Assembly: GCA_964544475.1 (NCBI GenBank)
Contig: CAZJBS010000009.1
Coordinates: 1 to 64,000 of the forward strand
Length of the DNA stretch: 64,000 nt
Source: CAZJBS01 sp964544475
GTDB lineage: Bacteria; CLD3; SB21
Direction: 5' to 3'
Position 1 is the stretch's first letter. Each line of letters starts with the position of its first letter. This document shows positions 18,667 to 27,285 of this stretch, piece by piece. The notes under the pieces are model-generated. The model was given only the letters and a program-made list of their open reading frames with translations. It was not told the DNA's origin and made no database searches. The position numbers and the translations under genes were made by a program.

Positions 18667-19293
18667 ATGGAAAAGTCACTGATCGATTACTACTGGGATG
18701 GCGGCGGCTTCATGCACCCGATTCTCGCGGCGATGATTATCGGGCTGGCTGTGTGCATTGAGCGCTTTATTACCCTGTCCAGATCCGGTGTGAACACGAG
18801 AAAATTCCTCGTCAAGATCAAGGCGGCTTTGGATGAAGGCGGCGTGCAACGCGCGGTCGAGGTTTGCGCCAACCAGCGCGGCTCGGTCGCTTCTATTTTC
18901 CACGCCGGTCTGATGCGCGCCGAAAAGGGTGTCGATCAGGTCGAAAAAGCGATCGTTAATGCCGGTGCCATTGAAATGGCCTTCCTGGACCGGGGCATGG
19001 TCTGGATTGCCTTCTTCATCGCCATTGCGCCGATGCTGGGATTCACCGGCACCGTGCAGGGCATGATTTTGGCCTTTGACGCCATTGCCAAAGCCAACGA
19101 TATTTCCCCGGCCATCGTGGCGACGGGTATCTCAGTGGCCCTGCTCACCACACTTTTCGGCCTGATTGTGGCGATGATCCTTCAGTTTTTCTACAATTAC
19201 TTCACCGCCAAGATCAATCGGTTGATTGTCGATATGGAAGAGAGCTCGGCGTCACTTGTGGAAGCCATCGTTGAAATGGAGCAGAGACGATAA
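18667..19293 (+). CDS. exbB: MotA/TolQ/ExbB proton channel family protein
   Basis: Inner-membrane channel subunit (208 aa) that couples the proton gradient to TonB. Three membrane spans are visible: about 15-33, 112-135 and 150-175. The last two carry the family core, with GFTGTVQGMI and the TGISVALLTTLFG helix. The N-terminal GGGFMHPI lead-in is typical of ExbB homologues of the FCB group. AAGGAG lies 8 bases before ATG. First gene of exbB-exbD-exbD-tonB; the partners exclude a flagellar or Tol role. Confidence 0.92.
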   Translation: MEKSLIDYYWDGGGFMHPILAAMIIGLAVCIERFITLSRSGVNTRKFLVKIKAALDEGGVQRAVEVCANQRGSVASIFHAGLMRAEKGVDQVEKAIVNAGAIEMAFLDRGMVWIAFFIAIAPMLGFTGTVQGMILAFDAIAKANDISPAIVATGISVALLTTLFGLIVAMILQFFYNYFTAKINRLIVDMEESSASLVEAIVEMEQRR

Positions 19294-19314
19294 TTACCGA
19301 AAGTAGCAACCACC

Positions 19315-19719
19315 ATGCTTGTTGAAAAACGAAAAACAGCTTCCGCCGAAATTCCGACGTCCTCGCTTGCCGACATGGCTTTCCTGTTGCTGATTTTCTT
19401 CCTCGTGGTGACGACCATCGGGAGCGACAAGGGCATTGACCTCGTTTTGCCGCCGGAAGGTGACGTGAAGGAAATTCCGAAAACGAATATTCTGAATATT
19501 CTGATCAACGATAATGGCGACATTCTGATTGATGAGGAGCCCCGATTTCTCAATCAGGTCAAAGACATCGTCAAAGAGCGTCTGGCAAGGAATCCGGACA
19601 AGCTGATCGTTTCGGTCAAGACCACCAGGTTAACGCCGTACAAGGTCTTCATTTCAGTGATGGATCAGTTGAAACAGGCGGAGGCCAAGAAGATATCACT
19701 GGCTGAACCGGAGAAATAG
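19315..19719 (+). CDS. exbD: ExbD/TolR family biopolymer transport protein (first copy)
   Basis: A 134-aa protein with an N-terminal cytoplasmic stretch, one membrane span (about 20-40, SSLADMAFLLLIFFLVVTTI) holding the conserved Asp (SLADM) that carries protons, and a periplasmic domain ending in a TPYKVFISVMDQLKQ helix region. It follows exbB after 21 bases and precedes a second, distinct exbD after 12 bases. Confidence 0.92.
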   Translation: MLVEKRKTASAEIPTSSLADMAFLLLIFFLVVTTIGSDKGIDLVLPPEGDVKEIPKTNILNILINDNGDILIDEEPRFLNQVKDIVKERLARNPDKLIVSVKTTRLTPYKVFISVMDQLKQAEAKKISLAEPEK

Positions 19720-19731
19720 GGCAGTACACTT

Positions 19732-20154
19732 ATGAAATTCCACAAAAAGAAAAGAAGCGTAGCGGTCATTCCCAGCGCATCGATGTCGGACATCGTGTTC
19801 ACGCTGTTGTTGTTTTTCATGGTGACAACCGTGATCAAGAAGTTCACGGGTTTGCCGGTCGAAGTGCCGGAGGCCTATCGCATAGAGAAACTGGCGACCA
19901 AAACGCACACATCCTACATTTGGGTTGACGATACGGAAACGGTTTCCTTTGACGACTATCCCATCCGGACGATGGACGAAGTCTACACGATTGCGCGTGA
20001 GAAAATTGAAAAAGACGTACAGTTGCTGGTTTTCCTTCGTGTGGACCGCAATGCAAAAATGGGCATTCTCAATGATGTCCAACAGGAACTCCGAAAAGCA
20101 GGCGCCTTGCGGATTTTCTACGGAACGAAATCCAAAGCGACGCCTGATTACTAG
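19732..20154 (+). CDS. exbD: ExbD/TolR family biopolymer transport protein (second copy)
   Basis: A 140-aa protein of the same architecture as the preceding gene: basic N-terminus, span near 18-38 with the proton-carrying Asp in SMSDIVFTLLLFFMVTTV, then a periplasmic domain. It is clearly paralogous but divergent outside the span. Two ExbD-like subunits in one operon are common in Bacteroidota-type TonB systems, which suggests a mixed ExbD complex rather than redundancy. Confidence 0.92.
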   Translation: MKFHKKKRSVAVIPSASMSDIVFTLLLFFMVTTVIKKFTGLPVEVPEAYRIEKLATKTHTSYIWVDDTETVSFDDYPIRTMDEVYTIAREKIEKDVQLLVFLRVDRNAKMGILNDVQQELRKAGALRIFYGTKSKATPDY

Positions 20155-20201
20155 TCACCGGAAGGCGTGCCAAGAAGCCGAATCGGCGGGAAGAGAGTAC
20201 T

Positions 20202-20846
20202 ATGAAAACAACAGAACTGAAAACGCAGTACAAGAAGGTGTTTGAGCTTTCTTTGATAATCTCACTTTTTCTTGTGACTGTCATGTTCAAGTTTTTCGTG
20301 TGGTCAGCGTCGGATAGCGACCTCAATAAGCCGACGATTCAGTTTGAAGTCTCCAAGGTTGATTTGACCAAACAAATCAAACGTCCGCCGCCGCCACAAA
20401 GGCCGGTTGTGCCCATTGCGTCGGAACAAGAGAACCTTCTTGGGGATGAAACAATCGACGATACGGACATTGATCTGGAAGACATTCCTCCTCCACCACC
20501 TCCACCTCCTAAAAAGGATACGGGGGACGATGAAGCGGACGTTTTTGTGGCGTACGATTCACCGCCCCAATTGGTTGGCGGTTATGACTTCATTCGCAAG
20601 AACTTGAAGTATCCTGAATTGGCCAGACAGGCCGGCATCGAAGGCAAGGCCCACATCAAGGCTATTATTGATGAAAAGGGCAATGTCGTGCGTGTTGAAG
20701 TGCTGAAAGAGGACGGCAATGTCGGGTTTGGTCAAGCTGCCGCGGATGTTGTCAAGAAGGCAAAATTTCAGCCGGCCATGCAGCGTGACAAACCAGTCAA
20801 GGTTTCGATCACCATTCCAATCACCTTCCGACTAAAAGGGGGATGA
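20202..20846 (+). CDS. tonB: Energy transducer TonB
   Basis: A 214-aa TonB that spans the periplasm to energise outer-membrane receptors. It has a short cytoplasmic N-terminus, a membrane span (about 14-34), a periplasmic linker with the eight-proline run in DIPPPPPPPPKKD near residue 90, and a C-terminal TonB domain with VGGYDFIRKNLKYPELARQ, GKAHIKAIIDEKGNV and FQPAMQRDKPV. Fourth gene of the exb operon, followed by a strong terminator. Extended N-terminal SLIISLFLV replaces the usual SxxxH span motif. Confidence 0.92.
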   Translation: MKTTELKTQYKKVFELSLIISLFLVTVMFKFFVWSASDSDLNKPTIQFEVSKVDLTKQIKRPPPPQRPVVPIASEQENLLGDETIDDTDIDLEDIPPPPPPPPKKDTGDDEADVFVAYDSPPQLVGGYDFIRKNLKYPELARQAGIEGKAHIKAIIDEKGNVVRVEVLKEDGNVGFGQAAADVVKKAKFQPAMQRDKPVKVSITIPITFRLKGG

Positions 20847-20876
20847 ACGATCCCAACTCAAAAGTATATTCCTCTG

Positions 20877-20905
20877 AAACGCCCGCAATTTGTTGCGGGC
20901 GTTTT
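20877..20905 (+). terminator. Rho-independent terminator after tonB
   Basis: AAACGCCCGCAA pairs with TTGCGGGCGTTT (12 bp, 4-base loop TTTG), followed by a short T stretch. It separates tonB from the second tonB-like gene, which starts 52 bases later. Confidence 0.85.
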
Positions 20906-20923
20906 GCGTTATATGGGTAACCA

Positions 20924-20936
20924 TTGGCAGTGCCAA
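20924..20936. repeat. Short palindrome before the second tonB-like gene
   Basis: TTGGCA G TGCCAA, a perfect 13-base dyad 21 bases before the start codon and just upstream of the CGGAGG ribosome binding site. It could be a repressor site or simply chance. Confidence 0.25.
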
Positions 20937-20957
20937 AAAAAAACCCGGAGGTAAGTC

Positions 20958-21596
20958 ATGGACCATCCGCAAGTGAGACTTAATTATCGTCAGATCTTGG
21001 AGTTATCTCTTATTCTTGCCATGGCAGTACCGGTTGTGGCCTTCAGGCTGGTGCGTTTTGAAGAGGGCAAATCGTTGAGCCCAGCTGATGGACTGATCCT
21101 TGAGGTTGCTGACATACCTCAGACGATTCAGAGGATGCAACAGCCATTGCATCGGAAGCCCTTTGTGCCCATTGCGGCAGGTTCCGAGTCCGTCCTTGAA
21201 GATAATTCTGCGGAAGAAGTGTTCAACGATGAATCGGCCTTGCTGAATGTGCCGGAACCGCCACGGCCCGACATTAATACCAACGAGGAGTCCGTGCCGT
21301 TTGTGTGGTATAGTGAGCCACCGCGAATCATAGGAGGTGCGGAGTTCATAACGAAGCATTTGAAGTATCCTGAAATGGCCCGCCTGGCTAACATGGAAGG
21401 TTCCGCCCTTATTCTGGTAACCGTTGACGAAGAAGGAAAGGTGGCTCTTGTCCGGGTCGGAAAGGAAGATGGTAACGTTGGGTTCGGTCAGGCGGCCATG
21501 GAAGTCATTAGGAAGTGTCGGTTCACACCTGCCATGCAACGCGATAAGCCGGTCAGAGTAGAAGTCGGCATTAATGTCGTCTTCAGATTGAAGTAG
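20958..21596 (+). CDS. Second TonB-like energy transducer
   Basis: A 212-aa paralogue of the preceding tonB: similar N-terminal QILELSLILAM membrane segment, shared PFVPIAAGSE and VPFVWYSEPP segments, and a full C-terminal TonB domain (GGAEFITKHLKYPEMARL, EEGKVALVRV, FTPAMQRDKPVRV). It differs in lacking the eight-proline run: its linker is shorter in proline and richer in Asp/Asn/Glu. CGGAGG precedes the ATG. Separated from the operon by a terminator, so it may be expressed independently. Likely a duplicate specialised for other receptors. Confidence 0.88.
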   Translation: MDHPQVRLNYRQILELSLILAMAVPVVAFRLVRFEEGKSLSPADGLILEVADIPQTIQRMQQPLHRKPFVPIAAGSESVLEDNSAEEVFNDESALLNVPEPPRPDINTNEESVPFVWYSEPPRIIGGAEFITKHLKYPEMARLANMEGSALILVTVDEEGKVALVRVGKEDGNVGFGQAAMEVIRKCRFTPAMQRDKPVRVEVGINVVFRLK

Positions 21597-21679
21597 AAAA
21601 ACAAAAGCGGCGACGGTTCTCGCGTTGGCGGAACAACAATTGGAGATAGTCGGGAATCTTCAATCAACGACGGTTGAAA

Positions 21680-21712
21680 CAAAAAAGCCTCAACAGTTGG
21701 TTTCGTGAGGCT
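21680..21712 (-). terminator. Terminator of tRNA-Ile
   Basis: On the minus strand AGCCTCA pairs with TGAGGCT (7 bp, 13-base loop) and is followed by a T-run, starting 3 bases after the CCA end of the tRNA. Confidence 0.8.
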
Positions 21713-21714
21713 GA

Positions 21715-21790
21715 TGGTGGGCCCTCAGGGATTTGAACCCCGGACCAAAGGATTATGAGTCCTCTGCTCTAACCGCTGAGCTAAGGGCCC
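21715..21790 (-). tRNA. tRNA-Ile with CAU anticodon (tRNA-Ile2)
   Basis: Minus-strand cloverleaf of 76 nt: acceptor GGGCCCT with AGGGCCC, D arm TTAGCTCAGCGGTTAGAGCA, anticodon arm with CTCATAA loop, T arm with GGTTCAAATCC, discriminator A and an encoded CCA. The CAU anticodon would read as Met, but the acceptor/D-arm sequence and the AATCCTTTGGTC stretch resemble Ile2 tRNAs, whose C34 is changed to lysidine by TilS. Elongator Met is the alternative. Confidence 0.9.
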
Positions 21791-21801
21791 GAACGTCGGC
21801 C

Positions 21802-21830
21802 ATGATATGAAAAAAAGTGAACACTGGCAA
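21802..21830 (-). promoter_or_regulatory. Sigma-70 promoter of tRNA-Ile
   Basis: Minus strand: TTGCCA, exactly 17 bases, TATCAT. The expected start near 21795 is 5 bases before the mature tRNA 5' end. It lies between the stop of the small Cys protein gene and the tRNA, so the tRNA is its own unit. Confidence 0.75.
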
Positions 21831-21840
21831 TAGAAAATAC

Positions 21841-22062
21841 TCACGGCAACCGGTCGGCCATAGGGCAAACCCGCAGGACGGGCAGAGTGAAAAACTTTTG
21901 TCCAAGGATTTCGACCGTCTTTCCGCAACGGCATGAGTAAGGATCTGCGATTTCGAAACACCCCAGATCAAAATCCTTGCAAAACAATTCGATGGGTTCG
22001 TAACGGATTTCCTCTTGTTGATCGTGATGTGATGTCCTGGGTGCGGGCGGAGGCACGGTCAC
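21841..22062 (-). CDS. Small cysteine-containing protein, unknown function
   Basis: A 73-aa hypothetical protein. Four cysteines in the middle (FCKDFDLGC and SCRCGK) could form a small zinc site. The GTG start overlaps the stop codon of the HD-domain gene (GTGA), with GGAG just upstream, which suggests translational coupling and is the main reason to accept it. No family recognised. Overlapping frames in this area run into the tRNA and are rejected. Confidence 0.45.
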   Translation of the reverse strand: MTVPPPAPRTSHHDQQEEIRYEPIELFCKDFDLGCFEIADPYSCRCGKTVEILGQKFFTLPVLRVCPMADRLP

Positions 22063-22715
22063 TTTCTCCGACCCCTCAAGTGAGTCATTTCATACTTCAT
22101 TTCTCGCAGAACATATGGACTGACGTCTTCCGCGATCGCCGTGTATCTCTTTTCCGTTTCCGCCAGATAACGCTTCACTTTGGCCTTGTTTTGGCTGAAT
22201 CGCAGTGAACGCAGATTATCCAGGCGGTCACAGACTTTCACGAGTTTTATTTCGTCGCTGGCGTTGACTATGTTCTCATAATAGACCCGTTTGTGGTTCT
22301 CGATACGGGGATCCTTCGACAGCACCTTGACCATCAGGGCAATTTCATCGTTGAAATTGTTTTTCAATTCGCGAGTTGTGATGTTGCAGTCTTCGATCAC
22401 ATCATGGAGAAGAGCAGTGCATACGAGTTTGGATTCCATGTTGGAGAGTTCATGCAACAGGACGCACGCGACACGGATTGGATGTGCGATGTATGGCGCG
22501 CCTTCGTCGCGTTTCTGGCCGTCGTGGGCGAGGCGGGCAAAATCCAGCGCTTTCAGGATCAGAAAACGGTCGGATTTGACATATTTATACCGACTGACGT
22601 ACTCGTGGAACTTATTTTCCAGATAACCCATGTCGGAAAAGCGCTCGAACAAGTCCTTTTCACGTCGACTTTGATGGGATGCGACGGTGCGTGTTTTCCT
22701 GGATTTGGTATTCAA
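22059..22715 (-). CDS. HD-domain protein, probable small alarmone hydrolase (SpoT/MESH1-like)
   Basis: A 218-aa protein with the hydrolase half of RelA/SpoT proteins: ALDFARLAHDGQKRDEGAPYIAHP near residues 55-78 (written here in parts: LAHDGQKRDE, PYIAHPIRVA), TALLHDVIEDC near 100, and KLVKVCDRLDNLRSL near 158. No synthetase, TGS or ACT domain follows. Family knowledge points to Mn-dependent removal of the 3' pyrophosphate of (p)ppGpp; other nucleotide pyrophosphates are possible. Downstream gene overlaps by four bases. Confidence 0.8.
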   Translation of the reverse strand: MNTKSRKTRTVASHQSRREKDLFERFSDMGYLENKFHEYVSRYKYVKSDRFLILKALDFARLAHDGQKRDEGAPYIAHPIRVACVLLHELSNMESKLVCTALLHDVIEDCNITTRELKNNFNDEIALMVKVLSKDPRIENHKRVYYENIVNASDEIKLVKVCDRLDNLRSLRFSQNKAKVKRYLAETEKRYTAIAEDVSPYVLREMKYEMTHLRGRRK

Positions 22716-22748
22716 GATGAGTCCTGGATACGGGGATAAAATCCCCGG

Positions 22749-23144
22749 TTACAATTGGGATACGGGCCGGCGACCGCCAAAACCATCAGTCAATCCGTGC
22801 CAGAATGTGATGTCGGGTTCACCGGCTTTCCAGCAGAGATACACTTCTTCATCATTGAGCCGGATATGTGGAAAGTCCACCAGCCCTTCCTGAATGCTCT
22901 TCAGAAGAATTCCTTCTTTCTCAAAGTACCTGATAAGCTCAACGAGATCTTCCAGTTCTTCGGGATGGTACTTGGAGCCATTCGGTCCCATGCCGCCCAG
23001 ATATTCGTGTTTGAAAATATCGTAGTTGAAGACATCCAGCTTGGATTTCAAAGAAAGGAGCCGTTCCATTTTCGATTTCACTTCCGGCAGAACCATTCTC
23101 GCTTCTTCCAGTGTGAAGTGGCGGTTGTGCAAATAATGAGGCAT
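22749..23144 (-). CDS. DUF2203 family protein
   Basis: A 131-aa protein recognisable by the family opening HFTLEEARMVLPEVKSKME, the middle GLVDFPHIR, and the closing VYLCWKAGEPDITFWHGL with DGFGGRRP. Function unknown. The start at 23144 matches the conserved beginning but has no clear ribosome binding site; upstream ATGs ending at 23183 or 23222 are possible. Divergent from the acyltransferase gene. Confidence 0.82.
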   Translation of the reverse strand: MPHYLHNRHFTLEEARMVLPEVKSKMERLLSLKSKLDVFNYDIFKHEYLGGMGPNGSKYHPEELEDLVELIRYFEKEGILLKSIQEGLVDFPHIRLNDEEVYLCWKAGEPDITFWHGLTDGFGGRRPVSQL

Positions 23145-23261
23145 AGGTGAGGATGATTGAAGAGACTCCCCAATGTATGGCATCGGTTCCAAGAAAATCA
23201 AGTCCTTTTTGGGCGGACACATTCCCCCATTCCGGAAATGGGCATGCGCAGGGAATTCATC

Positions 23262-23900
23262 ATGCCATTTGTATATGCGTACAAGTCCCTCTATATTGGG
23301 TTCATGATCCCATCGTGGTTACGCCAGTGGTTCGTGAGATGGTTCGGGATACCGGCGATCGAGCTTTGGTTCCGTTCGTTACGCCTTCAGTCCGAGATTC
23401 CCGTTATTCCAACTCCCGCCATTATTGGTTTCTGGCATGAGGACATCTTCGCGGCGCTGGCGTTCTTGAAATTCCGTGGAATGATGCAAGCCTGTCAGGC
23501 GCTTGTAAGCCCCAGCACGGACGGAGATCTGCTCTGTCTGTTGCTTACCCGACTTGGCGCACGGTGTACAAGGGGTTCCAGCCACGAAATGGCTGGCCGT
23601 GCGATGAGGGATCTGCTTGATCGGATTCGTGAAGGCCGAATCGTATTGATAACACCCGATGGACCTACGGGCCCGCCACGTGTGATGAAACCCGGAATGG
23701 AGGCGCTTTCGCGAAGGTCCGGCGCACCAATCGTGTTTCTTACGTTCGAATACGATTCCTATTGGAAACTTGGCAGTTGGGATTCGGCTCGCATTCCCAA
23801 ACTCTGTTCACGCTGTCGAATCAAGGCTAAGGAATTGGCTGACGATGACCGGGGCACGACAATCTCCGGACCAATGGCGGTGCCTGACCATGGTCATTAA
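23262..23900 (+). CDS. Lysophospholipid acyltransferase-like protein (DUF374 type)
   Basis: A 212-aa membrane-associated acyltransferase-like protein. Motifs: FWHEDIF (H/E/D catalytic element) near residue 60, PSTDGDLL, TRGSSHEMAGRAM, and the acceptor motif ITPDGPTGPP, all features of DUF374 proteins. Immediately upstream of lpxK with an 11-base overlap, so a role in lipid A or phospholipid acylation is likely. ATG 23262 was chosen because AGGGA lies 7 bases upstream; ATGs at 23238 and 23244 are alternatives. Confidence 0.82.
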   Translation: MPFVYAYKSLYIGFMIPSWLRQWFVRWFGIPAIELWFRSLRLQSEIPVIPTPAIIGFWHEDIFAALAFLKFRGMMQACQALVSPSTDGDLLCLLLTRLGARCTRGSSHEMAGRAMRDLLDRIREGRIVLITPDGPTGPPRVMKPGMEALSRRSGAPIVFLTFEYDSYWKLGSWDSARIPKLCSRCRIKAKELADDDRGTTISGPMAVPDHGH

Positions 23901-25014
23901 GCCGGTGGTCGAATGGGAGGGCGGCTTCGTGAAGTGGCTAGCGGGAGCCTTGCTCATGCCCCTCAGTGCCATGGCGTTGCTTTTCTTTTCAATACGCAAT
24001 TGGATGTCCTTGCGAACTCCGGCTCGCCGAGGGTTGTATCGTGCTACTTTGATCGGTATTGGCAGTTTGTCGATCGGAGGCAGCGGTAAAACACCCTTAG
24101 CCATGTGGACGTGCGTGATGTTGTGCCAGCGTGGTTTGAACGTGGCGTATGTGAGCAGCGGATATGGCCGCCGTGGTAGAGGGTTGTGTCTTGTCAGCGA
24201 TGGCCAAACGCTGAAGGTTGACATACGTTCTGCAGGAGACGAGGCATTCATGGTGGCCCAGGAGTTTATTTCCCGCGGCTGTCGCATACCGGTCGTTGTC
24301 GACAAGATCCGGGAACGCGCCGTCGAATATCTGTGTCAAAATCACTCCATCGACGTCGTGGTCCTGGATGATACCTTTCAATACCGACGAATCCGCAAGG
24401 ACCTTAATGTGCTGGTTCAAGACACTTACGAGCGGGAGTATCCGGCTTATGGCTTGCCGGTCGGCCGGCTTCGCGACACATGGCGTGCTTTGCAGGAGGC
24501 GGATATCGTCATCGTGAGCAAGCGGATCACGCATATTCCCTCCCGGCCACCATCCCGTCCGGGCGAAAGGCACGTGATTGGATGTCGATACACACCGGTT
24601 CAGTTGCAACGCTTGGACACTTCTGAGGTTCGTCCGATGACAGACCTCTCCAACCGGCAGATTGTCGCATTCGCTGCCCTGGGACATCATCGGGCTTTTC
24701 GCCGCACAATGGAGAATTTTCTCGCCCTTTACAATTCGCGTCTAATCCGTTATATTGAATTTCAAGACCACCATTGGTATTCGCAACGAGACATAACCAG
24801 ACTGGTCCGGTTGGCTAGACCAGGACAGATTCTGCTGACGACTCCAAAAGATGCCGTGAAGTTGCTTCCGGCGTGGATTAACAAATATGCCGAACGCTTT
24901 TACGTCATCCGAAGTGAGATTGAATTCTTGCCGGAAACAGAGAACGAGGTAGTTGAAAAAATGATGCAAGCGATCAAGAGAAAGCCCGGGATCGAGCCGG
25001 GAGGAACCACATGA
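23890..25014 (+). CDS. lpxK: Tetraacyldisaccharide 4'-kinase LpxK
   Basis: Phosphorylates the 4' position of the lipid A precursor at the inner membrane. An N-terminal amphipathic/hydrophobic helix (residues 15-35) precedes the P-loop GSLSIGGSGKTPLAMW near 60-75. Later motifs: SSGYGRRGRG, GDEAFM, VVVLDDTFQYRRI and DTWRALQEADIVIVSKR. Length of 374 aa is slightly long for the family. Start at 23890 overlaps the acyltransferase stop; ATG 23845 is the alternative. The stop overlaps the NtrC-type gene by four bases. Its presence argues for an LPS-bearing outer membrane. Confidence 0.9.
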   Translation: MVIKPVVEWEGGFVKWLAGALLMPLSAMALLFFSIRNWMSLRTPARRGLYRATLIGIGSLSIGGSGKTPLAMWTCVMLCQRGLNVAYVSSGYGRRGRGLCLVSDGQTLKVDIRSAGDEAFMVAQEFISRGCRIPVVVDKIRERAVEYLCQNHSIDVVVLDDTFQYRRIRKDLNVLVQDTYEREYPAYGLPVGRLRDTWRALQEADIVIVSKRITHIPSRPPSRPGERHVIGCRYTPVQLQRLDTSEVRPMTDLSNRQIVAFAALGHHRAFRRTMENFLALYNSRLIRYIEFQDHHWYSQRDITRLVRLARPGQILLTTPKDAVKLLPAWINKYAERFYVIRSEIEFLPETENEVVEKMMQAIKRKPGIEPGGTT

Positions 25015-26420
25015 CCGAAAATCCGGAAGAAAAGTGCAAAATTCTGGTCGTTGATGACGACAAGAATATTCTTCGTTTGATTCGTATTCATCTTGAAAAA
25101 GAAGACTACCGCATCTACCAGGCCACGGATGGCAACGAATGTTTTGAAATCCTCGAGCGGGAATTACCGGATGTCGTGCTGTTGGATCTTCGAATTCCGG
25201 GCATGGATGGCATGGCCGTCATGGAGCGCATCCGGAAGTTCTATACGAATATTCCCATTGTCATGATGAGCGCCCACGGTACGATTGAGACGGCGGTTGA
25301 ATCCATGAAAATAGGGGCGTACGATTTCGTGACGAAGCCGTTCGATTCGAACCGCCTGAAAGTGACCATCCGCAACGCCTTGGTGGTGCGTTCCCTGTCT
25401 CAGGAACTCGAGCGCCTGAAAATGGAGCTCTACCAGGTCCATGATTTTGGAAGCATCATCGGTCGCAGCGGGAAGATGCAGGAGATTTACCGCGCGTTGG
25501 ACAAGGTGACGGCAAGCAGCAACGTGACCATCTTGATCATGGGCGAAAGCGGCACCGGCAAGGAGTTGGTCGCGCGCGAGATCCACCAGCGAACCCCGTC
25601 CAGAACAAAGAAATCGTTTGTGGCCGTCAATTGTGCGGCACTGCCTGAAAGCCTGCTGGAAAGCGAGCTGTTTGGTCATGAAAAAGGGGCGTTCACCGGT
25701 GCAACCGAGCGTCGCATTGGAAAATTTGAGCTGGCCAACGGCGGTACGATCTTTCTGGATGAAATTGGTGAAATGAGTCCTGCGACTCAGGCGAAGCTGA
25801 TCCGGGTCATTCAGGAAAGAGAATTCATGCGAATCGGGGGCAATGATGTCATCCATGTCGATGTGAGAATTGTGTCGGCCACGAATCGGAATCTTGAAGA
25901 GGCGGTGAAGAATTCATTATTTCGGGAGGATCTGTATTACCGCTTGAGTGTGTTTCCCGTAGTGATGCCGTCGTTGAGGGACCGGAAGGAAGATATCCCT
26001 CTGCTGGTTGCCCATTTTCTTGAGAAATTCAAGAAACGTGAAAAGAAAGGCAATCTGACCGGTATTGCCAGAGATGCTCTGGAAGTTCTCATGAATTACC
26101 ATTGGCCGGGCAATGTGCGCGAGTTGGAAAATACACTGGAGCGGGCGGTTGTGCTGGCTTCGCGGGATGAAATTGTTTTGGACGATCTTCCGCAGGCCAT
26201 TCGCACGCTGGGCATGACAAAACTCAGCGGAGGGCAGGAGGGTTACATTGACCTGTCTGGAACTCTGGACGAAATCGTTGAGAGAGTTGAGGAAAAAGTT
26301 ATTCGCAAGACTTTTGCCGAGTGTGAAGGTAACATTTCTGAGGTGGCCCGTCGCCTGAATGTTGGTCGAGCCACCCTCTACAGGAAGGCGGAGAAGTTCC
26401 AACTTCCCATCAAGGACTGA
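25011..26420 (+). CDS. NtrC-family sigma-54-dependent response regulator
   Basis: A 469-aa activator. REC covers 9-125, with the acceptor Asp in VVLLDLRIPG; the AAA+ domain about 145-385 has GESGTGKE (Walker A), the sigma-54 contact motif GAFTGA near residue 226, and LDEIGEMSP (Walker B); a Fis-type helix-turn-helix lies at 425-465 (EVARRLNVGRATLYRKAE). All key residues are intact. No histidine kinase is adjacent, and I found no convincing -24/-12 promoter in the window, so its targets are unknown. Starts on an ATGA overlap with lpxK. Confidence 0.95.
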   Translation: MTENPEEKCKILVVDDDKNILRLIRIHLEKEDYRIYQATDGNECFEILERELPDVVLLDLRIPGMDGMAVMERIRKFYTNIPIVMMSAHGTIETAVESMKIGAYDFVTKPFDSNRLKVTIRNALVVRSLSQELERLKMELYQVHDFGSIIGRSGKMQEIYRALDKVTASSNVTILIMGESGTGKELVAREIHQRTPSRTKKSFVAVNCAALPESLLESELFGHEKGAFTGATERRIGKFELANGGTIFLDEIGEMSPATQAKLIRVIQEREFMRIGGNDVIHVDVRIVSATNRNLEEAVKNSLFREDLYYRLSVFPVVMPSLRDRKEDIPLLVAHFLEKFKKREKKGNLTGIARDALEVLMNYHWPGNVRELENTLERAVVLASRDEIVLDDLPQAIRTLGMTKLSGGQEGYIDLSGTLDEIVERVEEKVIRKTFAECEGNISEVARRLNVGRATLYRKAEKFQLPIKD

Positions 26421-26423
26421 CCG

Positions 26424-27245
26424 ATGGCTCATCCGGTGAGAGATCCTGTTGTCGCGGGTCTTTTTTACGATCGTTTACCAGGGAAACTGTCCGAAACGCT
26501 GGAATCATACGTGCAAGCGCATCCGTCGCTGCCCGCCGGAACGAACATTTTTGGATTGGTAGTCCCTCACGCCGGGTATGTTTATTCCGGACATGTTGCA
26601 GGTCAGGCGTACGCTCATGTGAAGGGCCGGCATTTCGACACGGTGGTGGTGATTGCTCCAAGTCACCGGGACTATTTTCAGGGGGCGTCACTATATCGTG
26701 GAGATTACCGAACGCCATTGGGAATCGTGACGACCGACCAGGATGTTGTGGAACGCCTGTTGGCGTCGGGTTTTCCATTCAAGGCAACCGAACTTGGCCA
26801 TCGCGAGGAGCACTCACTCGAAGTGCAACTGCCTTTCTTGCAGCATGTTTTGGGGGACTTCAAGTTGGTTCCGATGGTCATGGGGATTCAGGAATGGGAT
26901 ACGTGTGTGGCCGTGGCGCAGCATCTGGTAGAAGCGCTCTCCGGCCGAAGAGCCCTCATAGTGGCGAGCAGCGATTTGTCGCATTACCATACCGACGCGG
27001 AGGCGCGACGACTGGATGGGGTTGTTGTCAGGGACATCGAGGCGTTGGATGAGCAGAAATTACAGGACGATATTCGATCTCGTCAATGTGAAGCATGCGG
27101 AGCAGGTCCGATCATGGCGGCCATGATGGCGACGAAAGGTCTGGGCGCCAGGCATGCCCGCGTTGTAGCCTATCATACTTCGGGAGAGGTCAACCACGAA
27201 TGGGATGAAGTAGTGGGCTATTTATCCGGACTGTTCTACGAATAA
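26424..27245 (+). CDS. amrB: Memo-like protein (AmmeMemoRadiSam system protein B)
   Basis: A 273-aa protein of the Memo/extradiol-dioxygenase fold. Motifs: VPHAGYVYSGHVAG near residue 48 (metal His), IAPSHRDYF, EEHSLEVQLPFLQ, SSDLSHYHTDAEA and the CGAGPIMAAM segment. In many bacteria this gene accompanies AMMECR1 and a radical SAM gene (amrA, amrS); neither is next to it here. Reaction unknown. It begins 3 bases after the NtrC-type gene. Confidence 0.88.
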   Translation: MAHPVRDPVVAGLFYDRLPGKLSETLESYVQAHPSLPAGTNIFGLVVPHAGYVYSGHVAGQAYAHVKGRHFDTVVVIAPSHRDYFQGASLYRGDYRTPLGIVTTDQDVVERLLASGFPFKATELGHREEHSLEVQLPFLQHVLGDFKLVPMVMGIQEWDTCVAVAQHLVEALSGRRALIVASSDLSHYHTDAEARRLDGVVVRDIEALDEQKLQDDIRSRQCEACGAGPIMAAMMATKGLGARHARVVAYHTSGEVNHEWDEVVGYLSGLFYE

Positions 27246-27285
27246 CATTGTCTCAACACGACCCACCACATAATCGAGGACACGG

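Noticed and set aside
21725..21971. Minus-strand frames of 78 and 72 aa
   Set aside because: They run into tRNA-Ile and compete with the GTGA-coupled small gene.
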